A stretch of DNA of 64,000 bases from Pedobacter zeae (GTDB taxonomy: Bacteria; Bacteroidota; Bacteroidia; Sphingobacteriales; Sphingobacteriaceae). Position numbers and translations under genes: made by a program. The stretch covers positions 248,001-312,000 of the forward strand of contig NZ_JACIEF010000002.1 of assembly GCF_014196715.1 (NCBI RefSeq). Direction: 5' to 3'. Of this stretch, positions 46,601 to 56,500 are shown in pieces. Every line of letters starts with the position of its first letter. Within the stretch, counting starts at the first letter, position 1. The notes below the pieces were generated by a model. It saw only the letters and a list, made by a program, of their open reading frames with translations, was not told the DNA's origin and did not search any database.

Positions 46601-46651
46601 CCCTGAACTTGATTCAGGGGCTACTTACAGATGCTGAAATGAATTCAGCAT
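46601..46651. repeat. Pair of small palindromes
   Basis: ccctgaa-cttga-ttcaggg (46601-46619) and atgctgaa-atgaa-ttcagcat (46631-46651) lie between the methyltransferase and FAD oxidoreductase genes; the second resembles the arms at 43858-43911. Confidence 0.6.
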
Positions 46652-46675
46652 GACGATTAATTCAAATTTATCAAA

Positions 46676-47920
46676 ATGCAAACACTCGCCATTATCGGCT
46701 CAGGAATAGCAGGTATGGGCTGTGCCCATAAGTTGCAACATCAATACGATATTACACTTTTCGAAGAGCTCGGTTATATCGGGGGGCATACCAATACCAT
46801 TACACTTGAAGAGGACGGTAAACCCATTTACCTCGACAGTGGTTTTATGGTTTTTAATTACCAGACTTATCCAAATCTTACAGAAATGTTTGCTGAGATT
46901 GAGGCCCCGGTAATTAAAACCGATATGTCTTTCAGTGTACAATTTCTGCCCAAAAAGTTAGAATACAGCGGATCGAGCTTAAACCATCTTTTCGCCCAAA
47001 GGAAGAATTTTTTCAATATTTCTTATTTAAAAATGTTGATGCAGATTAACCGTTTCAACAAGCAGAGTGTCGAAATTTTGGATAAACCGGAATATCAGGA
47101 TTATTCGATCAGGCAGTTTTTTGATGCCTTTGGTTATAGCGATGATATGCTTTGGCAATACCTTATTCCGATGAGTGCAGCAGTATGGAGTGCACCCATG
47201 GAGCAGATTCTGGATTTCCCGGCAGTTACCCTGATCCGGTTCTTTAAAAATCATGGCTTTTTGGGCTTAAATACCCAGCACCAATGGTATACGCTGCAAA
47301 ATGGCAGTCAGTCTTACCGGGAAAAACTGATCGCTCCTTTTCGGAACAGGATTAAGATCAATACTAAAATTGTTTCAGTAAAACGTTTGCAGAATGGCAA
47401 AGTTGAAGTGGAAAATCAAAGGGGCGAGAAATTCGAATTCGATAAAGTGATCATAGCCGCTCATGCCGACCAGACTTTCGAAATCATAAAAGATAAAACA
47501 GCGCTCGAAACCGAACTGCTTTCTAAGTTTAAATACCAGCTAAACAAAGCTGTGATACATACCGACGAAAAGCAGATGCCCGAAACCAGGCTGGCCTGGA
47601 GCAGTTGGAATTACCGCGTAGAAAAAAACGGCGATAAATTATTACCGAGCACCATTTATTGGATGAACAGTTTACAGGGGGTTTCTAAAAAGCAAAATTA
47701 TTTTGTATCCATTAACCCCACCGGAACTTTAAATCCAGACAAGATCATCAAAGAAATCGATTATCATCACCCTTTGTTCGATGTTCCTGCCATGCAGGCA
47801 CAGGAGCATTTACACAAACTAAACGAAACCGGGCCAGTTTATTATTGCGGAAGTTATTTTAAATATGGTTTTCATGAAGATGCTTACAAGAGCGCGGTGG
47901 ATTTGTGCCGGGGGCTTTGA
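46676..47920 (+). CDS. FAD-dependent oxidoreductase (amine-oxidase-like), lipid-cluster type
   Basis: A 414-residue flavoprotein with the Rossmann motif IIGSGIAGMGCAHKL (6-20), the FAD-contacting ELGYIGGHTNTI (31-42), and a C-terminal GPVYYCGSYFKYGFHEDA that closes the FAD site. It belongs to the NAD(P)-binding/amine oxidase group regularly found beside DUF1365 and Cfa genes in proteobacteria. It may desaturate or oxidise acyl chains; the actual reaction is not known from sequence. No signal peptide, so cytoplasmic or membrane-associated. Confidence 0.87.
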   Translation: MQTLAIIGSGIAGMGCAHKLQHQYDITLFEELGYIGGHTNTITLEEDGKPIYLDSGFMVFNYQTYPNLTEMFAEIEAPVIKTDMSFSVQFLPKKLEYSGSSLNHLFAQRKNFFNISYLKMLMQINRFNKQSVEILDKPEYQDYSIRQFFDAFGYSDDMLWQYLIPMSAAVWSAPMEQILDFPAVTLIRFFKNHGFLGLNTQHQWYTLQNGSQSYREKLIAPFRNRIKINTKIVSVKRLQNGKVEVENQRGEKFEFDKVIIAAHADQTFEIIKDKTALETELLSKFKYQLNKAVIHTDEKQMPETRLAWSSWNYRVEKNGDKLLPSTIYWMNSLQGVSKKQNYFVSINPTGTLNPDKIIKEIDYHHPLFDVPAMQAQEHLHKLNETGPVYYCGSYFKYGFHEDAYKSAVDLCRGL

Positions 47921-48071
47921 TGATCTAATCATTTTTCCGGGTTTAACCTGTCTTCAATGATCGTTATCTCGGCTAAGATCTATTCATTAGGTTTAGCTTG
48001 GTTGAGTACTAAACATGGGGCTCGACGGTGTTGTACTTCGCTATCCTTGTCAGGTGTTAAGGAAATTACGT

Positions 48072-48162
48072 CATTGCGAGAAGGCTTTTTCAGCCGACGA
48101 AGCAATCTTTAATGTAAGAATTACGAGCATGAAAGATTGCTTCATCGTTCCTTCTCGCAATG
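48072..48162. repeat. REP-like inverted repeat (cattgcgagaagg type)
   Basis: cattgcgagaagg (48072-48084) pairs with ccttctcgcaatg (48150-48162), and cgaagcaatctt pairs with aagattgcttc in between, giving a nested palindrome of about 90 bases. This is a common type of Bacteroidota intergenic palindrome. Confidence 0.75.
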
Positions 48163-48180
48163 CGCATTTTTATCATAATC

Positions 48181-48243
48181 TGTCATCCTGAATGTAATGA
48201 AGGATCTTTTAGAAAAGATTCTTCTCTGCGCTCAGAATGACAG
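48181..48243. repeat. REP-like inverted repeat (tgtcatcctga type)
   Basis: tgtcatcctga (48181-48191) faces tcagaatgaca (48232-48242), with gaaggatctttt and aaaagattcttc inside, forming a palindrome of about 62 bases directly after the previous repeat. Confidence 0.75.
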
Positions 48244-48292
48244 TATACTCAGAATGAAAAATCAGCAACAAATTTTGTAAATTGTAACAACA

Positions 48293-49111
48293 ATGGAATT
48301 CAATTCAAACATCTACACCGCTAAGGTAATGCACCATCGCCTGGCACCCAAAAAACATTCCTTTTGGTACAACGTGTATATGTTTTATATTGATCTGGAT
48401 GAGTTGGATCTGCTTGCGCAAAAATTGCGCTGGTTCAGCCGGAATAAATTTAACCTTTTTTCTTTTCGCGATGGCGAACACCTTCAGTTGCCAAGAGAAA
48501 AGCCCGATAAAACAAAAAATACACGTCAACATTTAGAAGATTATTTAAAAGAGAATGGTGTAGATGGCAGCAGGCTTAAAATAAAACTGCTTACCAATCT
48601 CAATGTTCTGGGATATAACTTTAATCCGGTGTCTTTTTATTATTGCTTCGACCAGGAAAGAAATCCGGTGTGTTGTGTGGCCGAAATCAGCAATACCTAC
48701 CGGGAGATGAAACTTTTTTTCTTTGGAAGAGACGAATTGCATGGCGATACCTTTAAAAAAATAACAACCAAATATTTTTATGTGTCACCATTTATCGATC
48801 ACGACGATGCTTTCGATTTTAAATTGAAAGTGCCCGCTGATCAACTTGATATTAAAATTAATGACCTGGATAAGCATGGTAAATTGTTTTTTATCAGTAC
48901 TTTAAAGGGAGATAAAAAGCCATTAACCAATGCCGGTTTATTGCGTTGTTTTTTCACCATACCTTTAATTCCTTTGCAGGTAATGGCCATGATCCATTGG
49001 CAGGCCTTTAGGCTGTGGATAAAAAAAATACCTTTTCATCCAAAAGCTGAAAACCCTGAACTGCAACGTAACGTATATAGACCCTATAAGACCAAAAATC
49101 AACCAGATTAA
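48293..49111 (+). CDS. DUF1365 family protein
   Basis: A 272-residue protein with the DUF1365 pattern: HHRLAPKKHSFWYNVYMFYIDLDEL near the N-terminus, RIKLLTN-like RLKIKLLTNLNVLGYNFNPVSFYY core and a later NTYREMKLFF/KYFYVSPF block. No signal peptide. The family has no established activity but almost always lies beside Cfa-like methyltransferases and FAD oxidoreductases. It sits five bases before the second Cfa gene, so the two are almost certainly co-transcribed. Confidence 0.88.
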   Translation: MEFNSNIYTAKVMHHRLAPKKHSFWYNVYMFYIDLDELDLLAQKLRWFSRNKFNLFSFRDGEHLQLPREKPDKTKNTRQHLEDYLKENGVDGSRLKIKLLTNLNVLGYNFNPVSFYYCFDQERNPVCCVAEISNTYREMKLFFFGRDELHGDTFKKITTKYFYVSPFIDHDDAFDFKLKVPADQLDIKINDLDKHGKLFFISTLKGDKKPLTNAGLLRCFFTIPLIPLQVMAMIHWQAFRLWIKKIPFHPKAENPELQRNVYRPYKTKNQPD

Positions 49112-49116
49112 AAATT

Positions 49117-50355
49117 ATGAATACGCTTACCGCTACCAGAACATCAACGGGTTTTTTCGAAAGAGCAGTGCTTAAGGCGCTTTCTAAAATGACATTGGGC
49201 AAATTGGAACTTTCGTTGCCTGGAGGCGAAACAATGGTTTTTGGAAACGGTGAGCATCAAATCGAGGCGCATATACAGGTTAACCATCCCGATTTCTTTA
49301 AGTCTATTGTGCTTTATGGCGATATTGGCTTTGGAGAAGGGTACACCTCGGGCCTGTGGGATACCACTAACATTACCAACGTAATTAAATGGATAATCCT
49401 GAATATTGAAAATGCCCCTTCGGTTACCGGGAGCAGGGTGAAATCAATTGCGCTTAATGTTTTTAAGTGGGTTAACAAAATCTATCATGTACGCCGGGCG
49501 AATTCTTTGGCCGGATCGCAGAAAAATATTTCCGAGCATTACGACCTGAATAACGATTTCTTCGCTATTTTTCTGGATAAAACCATGACTTATTCCAGCG
49601 GTTATTTTAACCCTGAAGATTTAAGTTTAGAAGAGTCACAATATGCCAAATATGATCGCCTGGCCAGGCAGCTAAAAATTAAAGCAACCGACCATGTGCT
49701 CGAAATTGGGAGCGGTTGGGGCGGTAATGCAATTTTTCTGGCTAAAAATTACGGCTGTAGCGTTACTTCTGTTACCATTTCTAAAGAACAACAAAAACTT
49801 GCGATGGAGCGTGTTCATGCAGAAGGACTTGCTGACAAAGTTTCGATCATTATTCAGGATTACCGGAAAATTGAGGGTACTTTTGATAAGATCGTTTCCA
49901 TAGAAATGCTGGAAGCTGTAGGCCATCAGTACCTGGAAACCTATTTCGCAAAATGTCAAAAGTTATTAAAACCCGATGGAATTTTTGCCTTTCAGGTTAT
50001 TACCTCTCCCGATTGCCGGTACGATAAATTGCGAAACAGTGTAGATTGGATTCAGAAGCATATTTTTCCGGGTTCGCTTTTACCTTCAGTAGCGGCCATC
50101 AATAAAGCAATAAATGAAACCGGTGATTTAACCCTGGTCGATTTAAAAGATATGGGGCTCGATTATGCCCGTACACTTCATTTATGGTTTCTGGAATTCA
50201 ATAAAAACCTCCATAAAGTAAAAGCCCTGGGTTTTGACGGAACCTTTATACGAAAGTGGAACTATTACCTCAACTATTGCGAAGCCGCTTTTGCCATGCG
50301 GAATATTAATGTAATGCAAATGGTTTACTCAAGACCAAATAATATTTCAAGGTAG
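49117..50355 (+). CDS. Cyclopropane-fatty-acyl-phospholipid synthase family methyltransferase
   Basis: A 412-residue Cfa-type enzyme with an N-terminal lipid-binding part (about 25-135, including GEGYTSGLWDT), then SEHYDLNNDFFAIFLDKTMTYSSGYF, the SAM motif VLEIGSGWGGNAIFLA, VSIEMLEAVGHQYL and a C-terminal YCEAAFAMRNINVMQMVYS. This is the canonical Cfa layout, close in length to E. coli Cfa (382). It would transfer a methyl(ene) group from SAM onto a cis double bond in phospholipid acyl chains. It differs clearly from the methyltransferase at 45560. Confidence 0.92.
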   Translation: MNTLTATRTSTGFFERAVLKALSKMTLGKLELSLPGGETMVFGNGEHQIEAHIQVNHPDFFKSIVLYGDIGFGEGYTSGLWDTTNITNVIKWIILNIENAPSVTGSRVKSIALNVFKWVNKIYHVRRANSLAGSQKNISEHYDLNNDFFAIFLDKTMTYSSGYFNPEDLSLEESQYAKYDRLARQLKIKATDHVLEIGSGWGGNAIFLAKNYGCSVTSVTISKEQQKLAMERVHAEGLADKVSIIIQDYRKIEGTFDKIVSIEMLEAVGHQYLETYFAKCQKLLKPDGIFAFQVITSPDCRYDKLRNSVDWIQKHIFPGSLLPSVAAINKAINETGDLTLVDLKDMGLDYARTLHLWFLEFNKNLHKVKALGFDGTFIRKWNYYLNYCEAAFAMRNINVMQMVYSRPNNISR

Positions 50356-50646
50356 TGAGGTAAGATGGATGATGGTTTTATAATTAATTGCCCGGTAAGT
50401 TAGAAAATGTCATGGTATTAAATTGATTAGTCTTAAGTCATGAGTGGAGTAGTTGATTTGGATAATTAGAGCCATCAATCCTAATTCGACTATCAACCCA
50501 TAAACTATTGACCAATGAACCAATCTATTCGCCGATAAAAGCCTAACATTTACCGACTAATTGATAGAGTTGGTGTAAAAAGTATGGCGTATAATTGTAA
50601 CAAAATGCAATTTGCGTAGACTAATTACAAAAGACTAACTATTAAA

Positions 50647-53073
50647 ATGAAAAAACTTCTACTATTAACTTTTATCCTAGGAATATTTCTTACCGCGCAT
50701 GCCCAGTTTCCCAGTGGTGGCTTTGGTGGAGCAGCGAAAAAAGCAACAGTTACCGGACGTATTACAGCTGTTATACTTGATTCACTCACCAAAAAACCAA
50801 TTGATTACGCAACGGTATCCTTAATTACGGTAAAAGACAATAAATCTGTAAATGGTGGGGTAACGGATGAGAAAGGAAAATTATCCCTGCAAAATGTTGC
50901 TCCGGATGCTTATAAACTGATGATCGGTTTTATGGGTTACAAAACAAAAACGGTTTTAGTTACTACCACCCCGTCTAAACCCGATAACAACTTAGGAACC
51001 ATTTATATCTCCGGAACAGGGAATACTTTGGCCGATGTTGAGGTTCAGGGAACAAAGGCAGTTATTGAAAATAAAATCGACAGAATGGTTTATAATGCTG
51101 AAGCTGATGGTACCAATGCTGGAGGCGATGCAACCGATGTGATGCGTAAAGTGCCGATGCTTTCGGTTGATATGAATGGAAATGTTCAACTCCGTGGCGG
51201 TGCGGTGCGGGTATTGATTAATGGTAAACCTTCAGGAACAATGGCCAGTAGTGTTGCCGACGCCTTAAAAATGATTCCTGCAGAACAGATTAAAAGTGTA
51301 GAAGTAATTACCAGCCCGTCTGCAAAATACGATGCTGAAGGATCTGGAGGTATTATCAATATCATTACTAAAAAATCGAATGCACAAGGGGTAAGCGGTT
51401 CGCTAAATGCATCTGCAGGTACACGCCAGAACAATGGTGCTTTCAATTTAACTGCGAAAACAGGCCGTTTAAGTGTTAACACAGCTCTTGGAGGTAATTT
51501 TGCATATGCCCAAAATTCAAGGGTTGTCATCGTTAATAATACCGCATTAAACAATGGCGGTTTTAATAACTTATCACAAGATGGATACTCAAAATGGAGT
51601 AGAAATGGTTTAAACGGTAGCCTGGGGGTTGATTACGACTTTAATGCTTACAATAACATTAGCTCTAATGTAAAGTTCAACCGTTTTTCTAACGGAGGAC
51701 CGGGTGAGTCGGATTTTATTTATAACAGCATTTTCCAAAAAAACATCAGCGATATGGATATGACCTTTAGCAATGTAGATTGGAATGTGGATTATAAAAA
51801 GACCTCTAAGAAAGAAGGGGAAGAGTTTTCCATTTCAGCACAATTATCTGCCGGACGTACGCCACAAAGTTTTAGTAATACACTTATTCCCCAGGGTTCT
51901 TCAACAGGTGTAACTACTCAAAGAAATAATACCAGTAAAAATAACGAGTATACTGTTCAGACTGACTATACTTATCCGTTTTCTAAATCAACAACTTTAG
52001 AAGTGGGGGCAAAAGGGATTTTTCGTACCATAAAAAGCCAGTTCGATTTTTCTTCTCAGGATTTTGATTACAATCAGGATGTTGCTGCGGCTTATGGTGT
52101 AATAAACTTTGATTTAACCAAAAAATTAAAATTTAAAGGTGGTTTAAGAACCGAGTATACCTCAATAAGTTTTAATACCAAAGCCAATGGAATTCAGAAG
52201 AATGATTATCTAAATTTATTTCCAAGCGCAATTATATCTCAAACCCTAAAAGGTAACACCACGTTAAAACTAAGCTATAACCGTCGTTTACAAAGACCTG
52301 GACAAAATTATTTAAATCCTTTTCTTAACGACAGTAACCCGATTAGCTTAATGCAGGGAAATCCATATTTGGCTCCCGAATTAAGCGATAACCTCGAGTT
52401 GGGCTACAGTACATTTATTAAAGGATCGGTAATTAATGCGTCTGTATTTTACCGACGCACCGGCGGGATCATAGAAAGTTCGCTTACTACAACAGTTGCC
52501 AATACGCCATTAACCACTTATATCAATGTGGGTACTGGTCAGACGTATGGTTTCAATGTATTTGGCTCGTACAATCCTAAACCCAAATGGACTATAATGA
52601 GTAATTTCGGATTAAATACTTATGAAGTGAACAACAGGCTAATTGATTTTAATACCGGTACTTACTTAAATTATAATATTTTTCTCCGTTCAGCTTACGG
52701 GTTCAGTAAAGGCTACAATTTTGAATTATTCGGTGTAGTAAATTCTCCGCGCAGAACTTATCAGGGTAAAACGGATGCAATGGTTTTTTATGGAGCATCT
52801 TTCAAAAAAGATATTTTAAATAAAAAAGGTTCAATTGGTGTTAATACTTTAAATCCGTTTACAAAAGATCTTCACATTCAGACGGTAAACAACTCTATAA
52901 TGCCAACCGGAACAGTCTTTCAAAGTCAGAATATCTATTATCCATTACGTTCTTTTGGTGTTAACTTTAGTTATTCTTTCGGTAAGCTTAAATTTACAGA
53001 GAAGAAAAAGATTAAAAACGACGATATCAAGCAAGATCAGCAGCAAGGTGGTATGGGGGGTATACAACAGTAA
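50647..53073 (+). CDS. TonB-dependent receptor-like outer-membrane beta-barrel protein
   Basis: An 808-residue protein with signal peptide (to about Q20) and a Gly-rich linker, a carboxypeptidase-regulatory-like domain (about 33-110, TGRITAVILDSLTKKPIDYA), a plug domain (about 130-245, GGAVRVLINGKPSG and YDAEGSGGIINIITKK), and an OMP_b-brl_3-type barrel. This group of receptors is not SusC-like and has no SusD partner here. The ligand is unknown; metal chelates, peptides or lipids are all possible. C-terminus ends in a Gly/Gln-rich tail (GGMGGIQQ), unusual for a barrel that normally ends in an aromatic residue. Followed by a clear terminator. Confidence 0.88.
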   Translation: MKKLLLLTFILGIFLTAHAQFPSGGFGGAAKKATVTGRITAVILDSLTKKPIDYATVSLITVKDNKSVNGGVTDEKGKLSLQNVAPDAYKLMIGFMGYKTKTVLVTTTPSKPDNNLGTIYISGTGNTLADVEVQGTKAVIENKIDRMVYNAEADGTNAGGDATDVMRKVPMLSVDMNGNVQLRGGAVRVLINGKPSGTMASSVADALKMIPAEQIKSVEVITSPSAKYDAEGSGGIINIITKKSNAQGVSGSLNASAGTRQNNGAFNLTAKTGRLSVNTALGGNFAYAQNSRVVIVNNTALNNGGFNNLSQDGYSKWSRNGLNGSLGVDYDFNAYNNISSNVKFNRFSNGGPGESDFIYNSIFQKNISDMDMTFSNVDWNVDYKKTSKKEGEEFSISAQLSAGRTPQSFSNTLIPQGSSTGVTTQRNNTSKNNEYTVQTDYTYPFSKSTTLEVGAKGIFRTIKSQFDFSSQDFDYNQDVAAAYGVINFDLTKKLKFKGGLRTEYTSISFNTKANGIQKNDYLNLFPSAIISQTLKGNTTLKLSYNRRLQRPGQNYLNPFLNDSNPISLMQGNPYLAPELSDNLELGYSTFIKGSVINASVFYRRTGGIIESSLTTTVANTPLTTYINVGTGQTYGFNVFGSYNPKPKWTIMSNFGLNTYEVNNRLIDFNTGTYLNYNIFLRSAYGFSKGYNFELFGVVNSPRRTYQGKTDAMVFYGASFKKDILNKKGSIGVNTLNPFTKDLHIQTVNNSIMPTGTVFQSQNIYYPLRSFGVNFSYSFGKLKFTEKKKIKNDDIKQDQQQGGMGGIQQ

Positions 53074-53096
53074 AAACCCAAACTCCATATATTTTA

Positions 53097-53129
53097 AAAG
53101 TCTTTCCATTAACCCGGAAAGACTTTTTT
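53097..53129 (+). terminator. Intrinsic terminator after the TonB receptor
   Basis: aaagtctttcc (53097-53107) pairs perfectly with ggaaagacttt (53116-53126), followed by a T run to 53129. Confidence 0.88.
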
Positions 53130-53564
53130 CTTTTAGCAGGAAAATCAACTGGTGCCGGCGGTACCACTGGTTGATTACTGTGGTTAAACTAATAATACCC
53201 TATCTGAATTCCGGTTCAGGGCGACGACCGGAAAAGAAAATCATTTGTAAGAACATTATCAGAACGGATGGTGAATTGAACTCAGGTATAACTCAATTAA
53301 ACGATTGTTTGAACGGTCAGAATTCCCTCTTGGTATCATATTGATGATTTTAAATAGCGATCTCCTGGCATTTTTTGGCTATATTGGTATTGCATCTGTT
53401 TTTTTGCGGTTTTCAGAGTAGTTTGTTTGCTTGTTTGTGCAGGATGTGCATTTTGTAATGTAAAAAATACTTTAAATTGGTTCCTGTTGTTATGTTTTGT
53501 GCGTTTTTGTGCCGTTAAAAACTTATATTGCAATAGCTAATGATTAACCTAAACAAATCCAGAT
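53130..53564. promoter_or_regulatory. Upstream region of the SusC/SusD operon
   Basis: About 435 bases without a gene. A tatattgc near 53526 is a partial match to a TAnnTTTG element, with several TTTG motifs upstream (53490-53515), so the SusC promoter probably lies here. No other structure seen. Confidence 0.4.
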
Positions 53565-56500
53565 ATGAGAAAAATCTTTACCTCACTTGTTTTTCTGTGC
53601 ATTTTACTTACCGGCGTAACCACTTTTGCTCAGGTAAAAACCATAACAGGAAAAATAACTTCTTCTGATGATGGTGGTCCGCTACCTGGAGTAAGTATAA
53701 AAATTAAGGGTACTGCAACGGGTACCTCAACTGATGTTACTGGTGTTTTTACCATTCAGGTACCATCGCCAGGTGCTGTGCTGGTGATCAGCCTTATTGG
53801 TTATAAAACCAAGGAACTTACAGTTGGCAGCAATACGACTATTAATGCGACACTGGCCTCAGATGCTCAGGAATTACAGGAAGTAACCATCTCAACTGCG
53901 TTGGGTATTACAAGGCAGGCCAAATCTCTAGGCTATGCGGCACAAACGGTAAACGATAAAGACCTTAATTTTAATCACCAGCCCAATCTGATCAATGCCT
54001 TGCAGGGCAAGGTAGCCGGTGCAACCATCTCGAGTACAGGCGGTGGCCCCGGGCAGGGGGCAAATATCCGGATCAGGGGAGTTAACTCTATCGATCCGAA
54101 CATTTCCGGCGATCCTTTATATGTAATTGATGGGGTGCAGATAGATAATACAACCTCAACATTGGGAGCCAATCCCGGAGGAACAGCTTATGGTGCAAGG
54201 GGGGTAAGCAACAGGGCATCGGACGTGAATCCTGAAGACATCGAAACCATCAATATTTTAAAAGGTGGGGCGGCAACTGCACTATATGGTTTAAGGGGGG
54301 CTAATGGCGTAGTCGTAATTACCACAAAAAAAGGTAAAGCAGGTGGAGTTAATATTAATCTTAACAGTACTTATGGTTTTGATAACGTACTGATCAGCCC
54401 CGATGTTCAGACAGAATATACCCAGGGTGTTAGAGGGATTTATACCAATCCTCCCGCTGGTATCGGACCGGCATGGGGCCCAACTATCGCGGAGGCAAAA
54501 TTGATAGATCCGACACATCCCGATCAGCTGTTTAATAATTATAAACAGGCATTCGGAACCGGGCAGCAAATTAAAAATTCAGTTTCGGCAGCAGGAGGAA
54601 GTGAAGCCATCAAGTTCTTTTCTTCAGTTTCCCAGCTTTATCAGAAAGGAATGATGCCCAACACCGATTACAAAAACTTTTCTGCAAGGCTGAATACCGA
54701 TTTTACCATCAGCAGTAAACTTAAAGCTTCGGTAAACATGAATTTTAACAATTCTGGAGGATATACCTACAGTGCCGACAGGTTTGGCGAAAGCCTGGCT
54801 TATTGGTCGCCACGATACGATGTTTCAAATTCTGAAAATCCTGATGGCACACAGGTATATCTCGGTACAAACAACCCCATATGGGGCACCGCAAATAACA
54901 AACTGAAAGGCGATGTAAACCGTTTCATTGGTGGGGCGAGTGTGGTATATGAGCCGGTTAAATGGTTAAATTTTGCGTACCGTTTTGGCGTTGATACCTA
55001 TAACGATAACAGGATAAGAACAGCAAGAGGGCCAATGTTTACCGGCGAAAATGTATATGATAATGATTTTGGTTTTTATGGCGAATATAACACCAAGTTC
55101 AGGACTTTGAACAGCACTTTTGTGGCAACGTTCAGTTCGAAAATAGCTGAAGGTTTGAATGGCACATTGAGGGTTGGACAGGAAATTTACGATAAACGTG
55201 TTAAGGATATTGGTGTTCTGGGAAGTCAGTTAAGTATTTATAATTTCTTCAATCTGGGGAATGCAAAGGTGTTAACGCCATCTCAAGCGATAACGGAGAA
55301 AAGGCTGGTTGGCTATTTTGGTGAAGCTACCTTTGATTATAATAACTACCTTTTCTTAACGCTTACAGGAAGAAATGACATTACCTCAACTTTATCAAAA
55401 GATAACAGATCTTTCTTTTATCCGTCGGCAAGTTTGAGTTATGTGTTTTCAGATCATTTTAAGCTGCCAACGGCAATCAGTCAGGCAAAGCTACGGTTAT
55501 CTTATGCTCAAATCGGAAAAGATGCATCGGAATATGCCACCTCTTCGGGTTTTGTAAGTTATACTGGTCTTCCGACAGGTACAACCGGACTAACTATTTC
55601 TCCAAATCTTGGGAACCCCGGGCTCAGGGCTGAATTTACAAACACTTTTGAGGCGGGTTTAGAAATGTCGTTCTTGAAAAACCGTTTAGGCTTCGATTTC
55701 ACTTATTATTATTCATTGAGTAAGGATCAGATCGTACGTGCGCAGGTTTCTTCTGCTACAGGTTACGTTTCATCTTTTATTAATGCAGGCGATATCCGGA
55801 ATAGGGGGGTGGAACTGGTGATCAACGGAAAACCGATCGTTACCGAACAATTTAAATGGGACGTAAACCTCAACCTTTCGGCCAACAGGAATAAAGTATT
55901 AACCATGCCAAACGGTATAACTGAACTGGTTTACGGTGCGGCCAGGGGCTATGGAAATGCGGGGGTAACCATGAAATTAATTGAAGGACAACCTTACGGA
56001 AATATCTACGGAAGTTATTTTACCCGATATTCTCCTCAGGCCCAGGATCCTATATTCTTAGATAAAAATCTGCCCTTATTGATTGGAGCAAACGGCTTCC
56101 CGGTAATTTCCGGCGGACAACAACGCTTGCTTGGTAACTCACAGCCCGATTATGTTATCGGTTTGGGTAATACTTTCAGGTATAAGCAATTTAGCTTAAA
56201 TGTACTTTTTGATGCCCGTTTAGGATTTGAAAAATATAACTGGCTTGAAGATTTTTATGCTGCCTTCGGGTTACCGGATTATACTGCTGACAGAAGATCG
56301 TATAAGGTGTTTGATGGTGTATTGGCCAATGGAACACCCAATACCAAGCCAGTATGGTTAGGGCAGAATACAGTAGATGGTGTGGATTATGGAGAAGGTT
56401 ATTACAGGGTATACTATAGAAATGTTTCGGAGCCATTTGTTTCCGATGCTTCGTGGGTACGTTTACGTTCAGCAAGTTTAAGTTATGCCCTACCGGCAAA

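Noticed and set aside
48072..48243. Repeat cluster considered as a CRISPR array
   Set aside because: The units are different nested palindromes, not direct repeats with regular spacers, and no cas gene is present.
52955..53344. Plus-strand frame of 129 codons overlapping the end of the TonB receptor gene
   Set aside because: It runs through the terminator hairpin and out of frame with a well-supported gene; sequence has no domain.
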